A stretch of DNA of 64,000 bases, taken from Cycas panzhihuaensis. Taxonomy: Eukaryota > Cycadophyta. The DNA lies in the NCBI GenBank assembly GCA_023213395.1, contig CM041465.1, forward strand, positions 115,637,741-115,701,740. The letters are read 5' to 3'. The notes below the pieces were generated by a model. That model was not told where the DNA came from. It saw only the letters and a list, made by a program, of their open reading frames with translations, and made no database searches. Each line of letters begins with the position of its first letter. Positions within the stretch are counted from its first letter, which is position 1. The position numbers and the translations under genes were made by a program. This document shows positions 26,001 through 37,374 of the stretch, in pieces.

Positions 26001-27800
26001 TAGGAGCTGACATTGCTTAGGGTAATACTTCAAAAAATCTATAACTAAGATACTAGTGGGAATAGTCTTCAACTCATCGACTAAGGAAAATGATCCATTC
26101 TTTAAACTAGAAGGAATGGATCTAAACCTAATGGGATAAGCAGTACAAGAGGTAAAGAGTTAGGATTTTTGGACATTAAATCATTAGATGATTTGGATGA
26201 ACTTGCACTCTTTGTAATATCCACCATGTTGATTGTTCTTTCGGTATCACCACCTTTGGGAGGTGGGTAAGCTTGGCTATTAACATACTTCATTAAATGT
26301 TTAGAAGGAGTATTCATCTTCTTAGATAACTTAGAACCAGGAGGATCAACTTCATTATCTTAGATCTATTTAGCCTTGCCTTTGCCATCTTTATTTTCCT
26401 TATCTTTATATTGAGTTAGAGGGTCTTTATGAACCATTTGATCTTGAGATGTTTTAGAAGCCTGATTTGTTTGAGTGTTTATGTTTTAGGTTATGGATTG
26501 AACTATATGGCATTGGCTTTTATCATGGGTATCAATTTGGTGGTAAGGATACCACTTCATCTTCATGAAAGAAGCAAAAGGTGTAGATAGAACTTGTTTC
26601 TCTCTCCCTTTAGTAAGATGAATAACCTTCATTTCTTGAGCATATTAATTTTTTATAGGACCATCAACACATAATTAAGTATTGATCACATGCTCTAATG
26701 ACCTAATAGAAGAAGTTAGGTGATCATAAGTTGGCTTGGGATGAGAAGTATTGGATATTTGAATGGTCTCTTTAGAAGGAAGAGATTTCCCAACTTTTTT
26801 AATTCCTACTTATATTTTGAAAGTTTCTAAGGCTAAGTATCAATCAACAACTTCTTAATAGGTTTGAGGACCAAGCTTAAGTACTTCAAGATGGGCATGA
26901 GGCCTCAAAGCACTAGTGAATAGATCAAAAGGTAGAACAGAATCAAGTCAAGAATGACATACATTCACTTGGTCTTGAAATCTCCTCACAAAGCTTCTAG
27001 AGGTTTCATCATGGTTTTGTTTAATGGCCAAAAGTGATTTAATGCCATATTCAAAAGGTCTTGCTCTATCAAAGTAATTGATGAAGGAGTTGGCCAATTT
27101 TTGAAATGAAAGAATATAAGTGGAAGGAAGGTAATAAAACCACTTCAATACATCACCTTGAAGTTATTTAAGGAACAAGCACATCATTACATAGTCCTAT
27201 GGTATGAAGTCAGCACAAACAAGTATAAACACATATATGTGGAAAGCTAGATCTTGAGAAGAGTCACTTGAGAATTTAGGTAACTCAAGTAAGAATGCAG
27301 GCATAAGGGGATAATGGAACCTCATGTAAGAAAGGAGACATTGTATAGTCTAAGAAAGTCTTTCTTGACCTCAACGTAGTAGAACATTGAGGTAAGGATG
27401 ACAAACATAGGATGGTAGAGGAAATAGATTGTTGTTATTATGGCAAAGAATAAGTTGGAAAAGAAGATAAAGGGTTAAACTAAGCTACAAGATTTACAAT
27501 AAAATTAGTTTGAGGAATAGGGTATTGAGGGAAAATAGGGTTAAATTATGGGGAAGGCATTTGTTAGGACATTGGTTTAGGGTAATAAGATGAGAAAGTA
27601 AGATTAGCAAACATCAAAACTTGAGATTAACTAACTAAAGAATGAGGATAAATGAGATAAGTATGAGGAACAAGTTGAGAAGAGGAAAATAAATTAGATG
27701 CCCTAAGAGAAGATATATGAGGTCTAACAGCCTAGGATATGACTTTATAGGAAACTTAGGGTGGTAATTGAGTTAAGGTTGTAATGAGGTGAGAAGAGGT
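26000..27800 (-). pseudogene. gag of element A, C-terminal part
   Basis: The capsid motif is clear at 26948-27148: WFYYLPSTYILSFQKLANSF, INYFDRARPFEYGIKSLLAI and FVRRFQDQ, which is the retrotransposon gag family. It aligns with 48838-49947 of C. A nucleocapsid-like region lies near 26470-26560. The N-terminal part is cut at 27800 by element B and resumes at 60209. Confidence 0.85.
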
Positions 27801-30298
27801 AGAGATCACTCTTATTAGGGGTACCTAAGACAACTCACACCAAAGGATACTAGGCCTAGGGTATATGACCTAGCATAGGGGTGCGATGGAATCTTAAGTA
27901 GCCTACATAAGGTGCTTGTGTACCTTGGAAGGTGTGGATTTAGAAATGTATAGGCAAAGTCCCCCTACCCTTTACTTAGGGATTTTAGAAGAAAGGGCTA
28001 TGGTTGGGAAAACTCCCTTTAATAGGGTGCTAATGTGGTAAAATAGGAAAAGGGAGAAAGAAAGTGCAAAGGGATAAGTAGGTGAAAAACCACTTAACAA
28101 GACAAGAAGGGTATGGTTGGTTTCTCATTATATTATATGTTGAATCAAGTAAAAACAATAAAACTAAAAAGAAACAAAAGTAAATTGAAAAGAGATGCAA
28201 GACAAATGAAAGAAAATCTCACTCTCTTTTTCTTTATCTCTCTCATTTTCTTTCCCTAAAGAAGAAATATATATACTAATTAAGGGAAAGAAATATAGAT
28301 GCAATCAAGGGGGTAACTAAGAAGAGAAAAGGCAAATGATTCTTTTGTACATACAACCCTAGCCCAATATCCCTTATTTCCAATATTCCTTTTTCTAAAA
28401 TAAGAAGAAAAAAAGAAACATATTTCCTTTCTTAAGAAATAATTTCCTTTTATTTTTAGTAATGCAAGAAACCCTCCCCTAAACCCTTGTTTCCCCTCTT
28501 TAGTGATAATGTGACTAAAATGACAAATAAAAAAGGGGGAGGAATTCCTTATAATGGGGTGTAAGATGAGAATAATGGCAAGAATATGAAAAGAAAGAGA
28601 GAAAAAAAGTAAGGGAAGTGCACCTAGGTCTAATAGATAATTGGTGTTGCTACTCAACCCTGTCTCTCCTTATCTTTCCTCTCCCATGCTTTTATTGTTA
28701 ACTAAAGTAGAATGAAAGGGGCTCTACTTACCTACCCTAAATGGAATGATAACAAAAAGGAAATGGTAAAGTAAGGTAAAGAAGAGCAAAAAAATAAGGA
28801 ATATGAAGAGGGGGATTTACTCACCTTGTTATGGTTTCACCAAAGCTTGAAACCCTAATACAAGTGATGGAGGGTTGCTCCCTCTCATACCTACAAATTA
28901 GATCTAAAAGACATGCTACACCAACAATCTTTTTCTTCATCTAATTACATGTAAAAGCTAACCAATATGTAGTTAGAAAAAATAGGTATGTATGTGTACC
29001 ATAAAAATAGAATGGCAACCAAAACAAATATGAAGCAAGGTAAGGGAAAGTGCCTCAAAATGGTGTGGCCTTCCCTACATAGGTAGCTTCTTTAGTTGCA
29101 CTAAGGAGAGCCTCTCCACATGAACTTATAACTCAACAAAAGGTGTATGCAAGGGAGGGAAAGAAAGACCAAACGAATCCAACCCTATTTTCTACTATTG
29201 TAATGAAAGGAAAAACTACCAAACCCCAAGCAATCCTAAATATGCAATAAAGCAAACAAGTAAAGAGAAAAGGGGTAAGGAGAAGTCTCACAAAAATGGA
29301 AAACAAGGTAGGATGTGGTATGTCTAATCTAATGGAGAGTTGTCAAGTGATGGCTACCCAATATAAGGTCTTCCAATGCTTCCTTGCTTGCACTAGGGTG
29401 GATCTCCAACTTCACCTTAACTCCCAAGCATGCAAGTTGTTCCAAGAGTAGAAGGATTGTTGTGATAAAAATTCAACAACATTTTGGTATGGTCAAGATA
29501 ATAGAAGATGTAAGATGTCCTATCCTTAAATTAGAGGGATTTTATAGGAGAAACCAAGGTGAGGGGGTGGTGGTTTTATGCTTACAAGTTAGAGAAACCA
29601 CCACCCAAAACCATGGATGGAGCTAAGGAGGGAGATTCAAATCTTAAGAAAGATTGAATAAATAATGAAGTTGGAGGTCTAATGAGGTTTCCTAGGGCAT
29701 AAAGTGTTGACCTGGGTTGATGTGGTGCCTCAAGCATACCAAACAAGGTAGCAAAAGGGTTGTTTAGCCATTGGAAATGCAACCATGCAACATAACAATC
29801 ATACCACAGATAATTATATGGTACTATAGATATATCTATAGTATCACAAATTAGTCAATAGTATCACTTTTTACACCAAAAATGATAATATTACAGTAGC
29901 AAATTAGGAAAAAGAGGCCCAAAACCCTATCCTATAGCTACTATACTCCCAAAAGTCAATCCTATGACCTAAAATGAGGATTGACCAACAATAATGGTGG
30001 AGGAAAAAGGATGAAATAAACAAGGATGGATTCCAAAAGGAGCTATAGGGATGTGTAGAGGTACCCTTTCCAACCTATAGGCTGGTACAGGGGGCTCTCA
30101 AGGCTATTTGATTGGAGTCCTAGTCATCATTGACATGAAAGAAAGGCACAAGGAAGCTAAACAAGTCACACGAGCACATATATAACAGTCACTTAATGTA
30201 TCATATAAGATAAAGAAATAAAATGCAATGTGAGGTGAGGATGAGGATGTGCACTTACAGTTACCTATGTCGATGTCATTCGTAGAAGCTGGGAAACA
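27801..30298 (-). repeat. 3' LTR of element B
   Basis: 2498 bp, starting AGAGATCACTC (TG lost) and ending GCTGGGAAACA. The polypurine tract of the minus strand is probably the GGGGGTAG complement at 30299-30307. Palindromes of the GGTACT type lie at about 29815-29870. Its partner is 57793-60208. Confidence 0.85.
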
Positions 30299-31100
30299 CT
30301 ACCCCCTTGGCAGCAGAACCTCTTTGCTCTAAATCCAAAAGATGGTGAATGCTATCAGCACAAACGATATGAGAAAAATCCAAGTGAATATGCATGTGTA
30401 AGGAGGGGTAATGCCTATCATAGTGATACCTCATTAGTATCTAGCTAGAGGTGTACAAAGATAAGGGAGAGAAAAATGGATCAATGGTAGTATTAAAATC
30501 TTGACTAATACCCGTTCATCCAAAACAAGCATAAATAGGGAAGCAATTGACCAAGGGGCTACCTTGTTGATGAGTTATAAGGAGGGTAAGTGACCAAGTG
30601 GTTGCCTTAGTGGTAGGCCATAAAAAGGCAAGGAGGCCTAAAAAGGGGGGGCTCAGAAGCCCTAAAGCTCCTTTAATAGGTGAGGGGGTTTCCAATAAAT
30701 ACTCAAGGAGAGAAAGAGAAATATCAATAAATGGAAATAGGTGAGGTCACTATAGTTTAGCCTTATCAGTGGTTGAGGTTTAAAGGTGGTAGAGAGGTGA
30801 AAGACAAATTGAGTAAAATATGATTGAAAAAAGTATAAGATTTGGAAATAGGGGATTAAAATGATCCTAATGAGTATAAACACCAATAGAGATCTGAATA
30901 GGGACTATGGGGGCAAGAAGTCTCACTCAGATAGAGAAAGAGAGCATAAAGATGCATAACAAAAGCTAAAAAATAGGGGCCTAGAGGCTAAAAAGGGGAA
31001 GGGGCCCTTTAGGAGATTGAGGTAGTGCTAAGAATGCTAACCTAGCAGTGTCACTAGAAAAGGCAAGGTAAGGAGGTCTTAGAGGAGCTCACAAAGGGAG
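30299..31100. other. 3' non-coding region of B, upstream of its antisense promoter
   Basis: No coding frame is seen. Four copies of a GGC(C/T)AAAAAGGGG-like motif stand at 30617, 30635, 30965 and 30986. Similar motifs lie upstream of the antisense promoter of C. Part of 30480-30620 resembles the area around 40130-40260 of C. Confidence 0.45.
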
Positions 31101-31102
31101 AT

Positions 31103-31137
31103 TATAAAAATAGGTTGAAAAAATAAATTCATTTTCA
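31103..31137 (+). promoter_or_regulatory. Antisense promoter of element B
   Basis: TATAAAAA at 31103-31110 and TTCATTTTCA at 31128-31137, a 25-nt offset. The arrangement matches A and C, with the predicted start at the terminal CA. Confidence 0.55.
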
Positions 31138-33470
31138 CTATCACCCATAGAAACCTATGACTACCATAGCTCCTACATATTTTTCTCTAGGTTTGTGTGC
31201 TTGTTGAGGGAGATCAGATAATTAGATCATCACATAGATAGATCCATTGGGACTGCATAGATGAGATAGCCCTACAACACACTGACTTGGTAAGGGGATC
31301 TCATCTTATACTATTTTAATTCCCTATTTTTATTAGCATAGGACTAGGCAGGTGAGTGGCGCCTAGTCTAGAGAATAGGGGCTAAAGAAGACCCTTTTAG
31401 GATCTCATCTAAGGCTAGACTAGGCTATTAGGATGCCCTAATCTTGATGGACCAAGCTCTTAGTCTAGAAAAAGATCTTTATGGTTTTTATAGGTAGTTT
31501 TTAGGTAGGGTTAGAGGGTACCATAGGCTTATCTGTGGTACCAAAAATACTACTATGGTATTATAAATAATATTATGGGATAGACTCCCATACCTCAAAC
31601 TAATCTGTAGTACCATAAAAATATCTATAGTATAAATAGATTTTCTTATAACATGGACCAAAACTTATGTTTATTACATATAAAAGTAAGTAATTCCATA
31701 GTTTTTCTTTAAATCTATTTTTTGCTTATATGTTGGTTACTAATACTTTGAAATGGTAGATGTTTATAGGCCATTACCATGGTAGATAACTATGAGAACA
31801 CAGGAGCACCCATGCGTAAGTTAGTAGAGATGATGATTTCATAAGACCAGGAGGTACTAAGGAGATGTAAGCTACTATAGATCATTATGTCACAGTACTA
31901 TGCATCAGACTATGCACTACTAGTTTATATAGTTATGCATTAGGATAGGTGGAGGTAGGTCTTCTACCTATTGATGATTAGTGATCTCACTATGACTCTC
32001 AGTGACATTATGAGGATCCTAGGCATATTAGCACGAGGGGTACCACCAAATCTAGGGGTTCTACCTAACATAAAGGAGGTGCATTAGGGTATCATACACT
32101 TTTTCTAAGATAAAGGATAGTGTGACCACTAAGGGGGATCTATCAGGAGGATCCTAGCATCACATATCCCTTATGCAAGGAAGATGATCATACTTACTAT
32201 TTTGTTCTAGATATCTCGATGATAGAACTACCGTGAGGTGCAAGGAAGATAGATGGGAGCCATTCACCACTATAAGGAGGGAGATAAGCTAGACTGGGCC
32301 ACCTTTATAGTGGCTAATATGAGAGCTCATCTAGACTAGATTTGGGTAGTAGGGCATGGCTAGTTTTTCCATTGTTTAGTACTTTAGTACTAGTTTTTTT
32401 ATTACTTCTGTGAAGTGGGACCTATGGTGGTACTGTACTTAGTGGTGCTTAATGGGTCACTCATCCATAGGTGGCCCTCTTACTTTAGGAGCATTGGGGA
32501 ACTAGAGTAAGTAAGGCTCTTTATGGATGCTACGTCCTTTAACCTACTAACCTTTAACAACTGCGTGAGGCACCTATATTAGGGGACTCATTGAGATAAT
32601 GATGAGGAGGGTGCGAGAGTCATAAGAGGGCCAACAATAAGGGTTGGTAAAGAGGCCAAAGAGGGTGATAAGGCCAGTAGAGTGGGAGAGGAGGAGGGCA
32701 AGGCCATCAGAGAGTGAGATCTCTTTAGATAGGAGGTGAGAGAGGAGGCCACACCACCATGAGAGGAGATTGCCCTAAGAGGTATTACCCTTTCCTTATC
32801 TTTCACTCGAGTCCATTCTAATACTACTTTTTTCTTTTATTGTATGGTTGATTTTTTACTGATATATGGGCTTTTCATGATTAATAGGAGAGGGCATCAT
32901 GGTAGATCTTGTCAAGAGAATCATAGGCAAGCTATTCTCAATGGCGTATGTGAAGGGTTAGCCCTTGATAAAGGACCATGTGGTGTTAGAGTCAACATGC
33001 CCATACACAATAGTATTTACCCCACTTCTTAGGTTTAGAGAGATATGGGTCACAAAGATCTAAGAGCTCTAGTCAATGTGGGAGCCACTACAAAGCCGAG
33101 TGAAAGAGCTAGAGGCTTGGGATGGAGGAGAGGAGCCAGTAGTAGGGCTAGCTCCCATATAGGTAGCTCTAAGCATGGAGGTACATATTACTTTACTCTA
33201 GGGGTGACTTTAGGAGATCTAAGGAGAGAGGGATCGCCTATAATAGAGGTACAACTGAATAGTAGAGTAGATGGTTATAAGATCATCGAGGACCCACATA
33301 ATGGATCCATAATAATGGTCAAGGGACATGGGTCATTTTCAAGATGAGGGGAGCAAGGTAGGTGCATCTTAGTGATTAAGGAGGAGCTTTAGGGGTACAT
33401 GGAACCTAGAGAGGAGGAGAGGCCAGTCAGGAGATGATACTCCATGAGTGAAGGAGATGGATGATGTATA
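31138..33470 (+). pseudogene. Antisense plant-mobile-domain gene of element B
   Basis: Predicted structure: exon 1 to 31289 (donor TTG|GTAAGG); intron 1 31290-31769 (480 bp; acceptor TTTATAG); ATG at 31779; PMD-like protein with a degraded VFYLLMISDLTMTLSDIMRI around 31955-32030, then LDWATFIVANMRAH near 32290; intron 2 32782-32887 (106 bp, AG|GTATTACC to TTAATAG); exon 3 with short open stretches; stop near 33450. PMD proteins occur as plant host proteins and in transposons; their role in Tat elements is unknown. Several stops are present. Confidence 0.62.
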
Positions 33471-33844
33471 TATTCTTTTGTACTATTGGAGATTTTAATA
33501 AAAAAAGTATGGAACTCTAGGGGTATATATGCTATTTATATCTTGATGGATGATTATACATCCTTATAAGGATTCCAACTTCTTAGAGTGCATTGGGTTG
33601 ATGCTACATGTGTACATTATTATTGTACATATGTATATAAACATGAGGGCCAATTGTTACCTCACTATTTTGGACTTATAGACTCACTACATGTTCTACC
33701 ACTTGCATGTTGTGCATGTGTTTATTCCTTACTTATGTTTGATATTCTATTTGACTTAATACATGGCAACTTAGCTTAAATACTAAGCCTACACATGACT
33801 CATATAAAATGATATCACATGGTAGGAAGTACACATTATGATGG

Positions 33845-33880
33845 GTAGTTTAGGATCATTTCAAAGTGAGAAGGAAGCTT
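33845..33880. other. Conserved landmark at the pol side of the antisense gene (B)
   Basis: GGTAGTTTAGGATCATTTCA here corresponds to GGTAGTTTAGGCTCATTTTA at 44284 (C) and GTAGTTTATACTCATTTT at 14980 (A). In all three it lies between the antisense gene and pol. It could be a terminator region for one or both strands; its function is unknown. Confidence 0.45.
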
Positions 33881-33959
33881 CGATAGCATGGCATGGCTTG
33901 CAAAAAAGAGGGTCATATAGACCTAGGAGTTATCACCATAGTTTTGCCTCACCAGTGAG

Positions 33960-34579
33960 TGCCCCTTAGAGGTGAGGCTAAGGGGGGATTACCCCCATAG
34001 GAATGAGCCTCAATAGGTGGCTTACTAGGCTAAAAGAAAGTTGTTTACCAATGGTAAGTGATGCTCTAAGATAAATTTAGCTAGACTATCATCTTTAGTG
34101 TTAAGTTCACATGGACTATTACAAACATCCACAAAAGTAAACCTAGCCAAAAGGGACCTAGTTGTTGTAGTTAGGAACCTTAATCATGGAGAGTAGACAT
34201 AATAAACCTACATAAGCTAAGATATAATTATCTCATAGTCATAACACAAGGTGATAAGACCATGATGGAAATGAAGCACATATGTTAATGCCTCTATAAT
34301 AACAATGTACTCCACCTTATTATTAGTAGCATTAGGTAAAGATACTCTAGATCATATTAGGGTATGCATATGGCGATCCCAAATAACCTAAGCAATAATA
34401 GATGATTGGAGATTCTTGCATATACCCCCATTACTATGGATAATCAAAGATCCACCATCTAAGCTATGGATAGGAGTGGACACGAAAATGTTGTAAAAGG
34501 AGGGCCCACTAGAGGGCAATGATGGCTTAAATTCATAATCAAAATCATAAGTAGAAGAACTTGGTTGAAACCAAGTCAT
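33960..34579 (-). pseudogene. aRH (second RNase H) of element B
   Basis: The minus strand reads IIHSNGGICKN, then WVIWDRHMHTLI, LPNATNNKVEYIVIIEAL and VLHFHHG, matching the aRH of C motif by motif. A stretch near 34020 (SPCELNTKDDSLAKFILE) matches the conserved HVPR-LN-EAD-LA end of the family. The catalytic Asp is Asn (SNGG). Stops interrupt it. As in A it is next to the landmark; the upstream RT, RNase H and integrase are missing. Confidence 0.8.
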
Positions 34580-35060
34580 TGGATAGTAAGATATGAGGTA
34601 CCTAACACATAATGTATCTCATTGTGAGGTGGTAACATCTAGGTCACTAGGCCTTAACACTTGATGAGGGCCTAGGCTACATGGAAGTAGTGTGTACACA
34701 AACAATATACTAGGGGATATGCCTCCATATAATGGATTAAGTAGAACATAAAGATTGGAATTAGCTTAAGCCTGATGGCTGAGAAGGATTATCAAGGGTC
34801 CTTAGAGGAGGACTAAAATCAATGGAAGGATCCCCATAGAGGGCTTCTTTAGGTGTATGAGAGATTAGAGTGGTAGGTCATGTTCATGACCTTTGGTATC
34901 TAACTCAGGGTCATACATGATGGCTAGTTAACTATAGCTACCTATGCCAATAAGGGTGAATCTAACTAGATTAGGTTCAGGTTGAGAGAGGGGTTCATCC
35001 TAGTTAAAGTTAACCCCATGAAAAAGGCTTCCCAAAGAGGGAAGAGGCTCATCATGGTTA
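34580..35060 (-). pseudogene. Protease-pol linker of B, joined to aRH by an internal deletion
   Basis: 34860-35060 aligns with 47600-47900 of C, the region just after protease. Within about 300 bp the sequence has moved to aRH. In C about 3 kb encoding RT, RNase H and integrase would follow here. The breakpoint lies near 34600-34800. Confidence 0.6.
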
Positions 35061-35540
35061 TTATCTTTAATATTAAAGATAGCCTGACAAGCAAGAGGAG
35101 ATGTATGAGAGGGGGAATCTCATGAATGATGACCTTGGCTTGTCCTTCATGGATAAATTTGAGTTACACCCAATGTGAGGAGTAAACAACTCCCATTTGA
35201 TCAAGCCATAATCAACCTAATAAGAGGTTGTAATTAATATCAATGTCAAGAATAATGATGCCTACCTAGATAGTCTTCTCCTCTAAGACAAGCAGGAGGA
35301 TCACTGTCCCTAAGAGGGACTTCTCACTCCCATCGTACCCCTATCATTTCTAGGGAATAGTTTTAAGAGCCTCTATGGGGGACTTCTCACTCCCATCGTA
35401 CCCCTAACATTTCTAAGGAATAGGCTTAAGAGACTCTATGCCCAACTTCTCTACCATCCACATAGGCATAGCATTAACTGAGGAACCATTATCTACAATG
35501 ATCCTCTTTAAAGTAGAATCAAGAGTATCAATGGTGATGA
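35060..35540 (-). pseudogene. Aspartic protease of element B
   Basis: The active site reads VDNGSSVNAMP (minus strand of about 35467-35497), the best-preserved protease motif of the three elements. The downstream part around 35180-35240 encodes the DINYNLLL-like segment, matching VDYNLLLGRPW in C. A 63-bp direct duplication (35316-35378 and 35379-35441) interrupts the domain. Confidence 0.78.
35316..35441. repeat. 63-bp tandem duplication inside the B protease
   Basis: Two adjacent copies start GGGACTTCTCACTCCCATCG. They differ at a handful of positions (TATCATTTCTAGGG against AACATTTCTAAGG). 63 bp keeps the reading frame, so it would add 21 residues. A and C have a single copy. Confidence 0.85.
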
Positions 35541-37374
35541 TGAATGGGTAATACCAATATCATTCCTATTCACTAGGGGATGGAAGGTCTCATGGGTCAG
35601 ACGAGATGGTAGGAGGCCTACATGAGGTAGTGCCTACGACATGAATAGGGGCATCTCATTGACCAAGAGCCTCTAAAAAAAGAGTGTGTTGCTCATGGCA
35701 ACTCCACAAGACATCCATCATGGACATTCTTGTAGATACCAAGTGTAACTCTTTGATAATAGAGAAGGCCTTCCTCTTCCCTATGGGTTGAGGAAGAGTC
35801 CTCTTAAAATCATAATGCCTAGGGCATATAAAAATATTCTTTGGGATAATAGGTATCTCTATTAGAGGGGCATCTATAGCGAGTTATTATTAAGATAAGG
35901 AGGCTTCACTAGCCTCCTTAGTGGCTTGAGACTACATGACTAGGTATATAGGGGCAATCCTAAGTAGCTAGATGACCTTCCTCTCCTTGTTTTTAAAATG
36001 ATAAGAGGAGGTATGTTGAACTTCTAATTTAGAAGAAGGAGAGGGATTGATAGGAGCCTTGCCCTTTGCTTGATCCAAGGAAGGAAGGGAAGTTTGCATT
36101 CTATTCTTAGCTCTCATATATTTAGGGGAATGATCCCATTCCTAGTTATTAGGGAATGGGTCTTAGTGAATATGCTATTCTAAGTTTAGCTTAGGAGCAC
36201 TCTGTGAGGGAGGCACATGGGATGGAGCAAACTCAGGGTGTCACTTCCAACACCACAAGTAATCATGGAAACACTTCCTATACATAAATCACAACTTCTT
36301 TTTGAAATGGGATTATGCCCCTTTCCTTTGAGAGGTGGTGTTGGCACTTATAGATGAGGAAGTCTTAGAGGTTTGATGGATGGGGTGTTGCAACTTAGGA
36401 GAGGCCTAAGTTGGTTGTAACTTAAGGTCTTTAACCATTCATTCAAAGGAGAAAATGACATATGCAAGGTGATATAGGGTCTTGTTAGTGGCATTGATAA
36501 AAGGCCTAGAAGTAGGTTATTGTTCCTTTTGGTCATGTAAGGGAGGGGGTGCCTCACAACATTACAATTACTTTAGAAGTTTCTTAAGACGAGCTTGGAT
36601 CTCAATAACTTCCAATGCTAAGCATTTAGCTATGGCTAAATCATAAGAGGTCACTCCTATTTTCAGGACCACTGTGTGTACTTTAGAGTATAATACATCA
36701 ACAAAGAGATCTTGCTTCAACTCTTCAAGTAATATGGACTTAGAAGAGTGAAGGAGGTCATGGAACCACCATATGAAGTCACAGTTTAGTTCCTTAGGGA
36801 ATGTTTAAGTGAGAGTAAGGCTTTGAATCCATTCTCAAAAGGCTGGGTAGCATTGAGATAGTTGATGAATTCATCAACTAACTACTAGAAGGTAAAGACA
36901 GAGTGAACAATGAGATGTTAAAACTATTTAAGGGCATCTCCTTAGAGGGATCTCAAAAAAAGCTTCATCAGAATATGGTCATAGGCCTAATAGTCTATAC
37001 ATGCCATGAAAAATGCTTTAATATGCTCCATTAGGTCATGGGAAAAGGGACCATAAAACTTGGGTACCTAAAAAAAATGAGGCAGTAAGTGGGTCCTTAG
37101 TGCCTTAACGGATAATGGGGTTAACTAATAGTCAATAAAGGGATGGGTCTCTGATCAAACTAACAAATCAACTTGAGAATAAGGGGGTGTAGTATAGGGA
37201 TGTCCATCCCTAACATGTGGCAAGTAAGAGGTGGCATCATATAGATGATATCCTTATTAGTAATGCACATAAGAAGTAGGAGGGTAGGCTACCCCTCCTG
37301 ATGGACAAGGATCCATAGCCCTAAATTGAGGAATCAATAAATAATAAGTTGGTTAAGAAGCTCTTGTTGCACCT
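35541..37374 (-). pseudogene. gag of element B, C-terminal part
   Basis: It aligns with 48240-50000 of C. Recognisable pieces are the nucleocapsid-like KKKL...KCFHDYLWCW near 36240-36300 and the capsid block 36780-37000, counterpart of FINYFDVAHPFESGMKSLLS in C. It stops at 37374 where C is inserted and resumes at 53792. CACCT at 37370-37374 is the left TSD of C. Stops are frequent. Confidence 0.82.
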
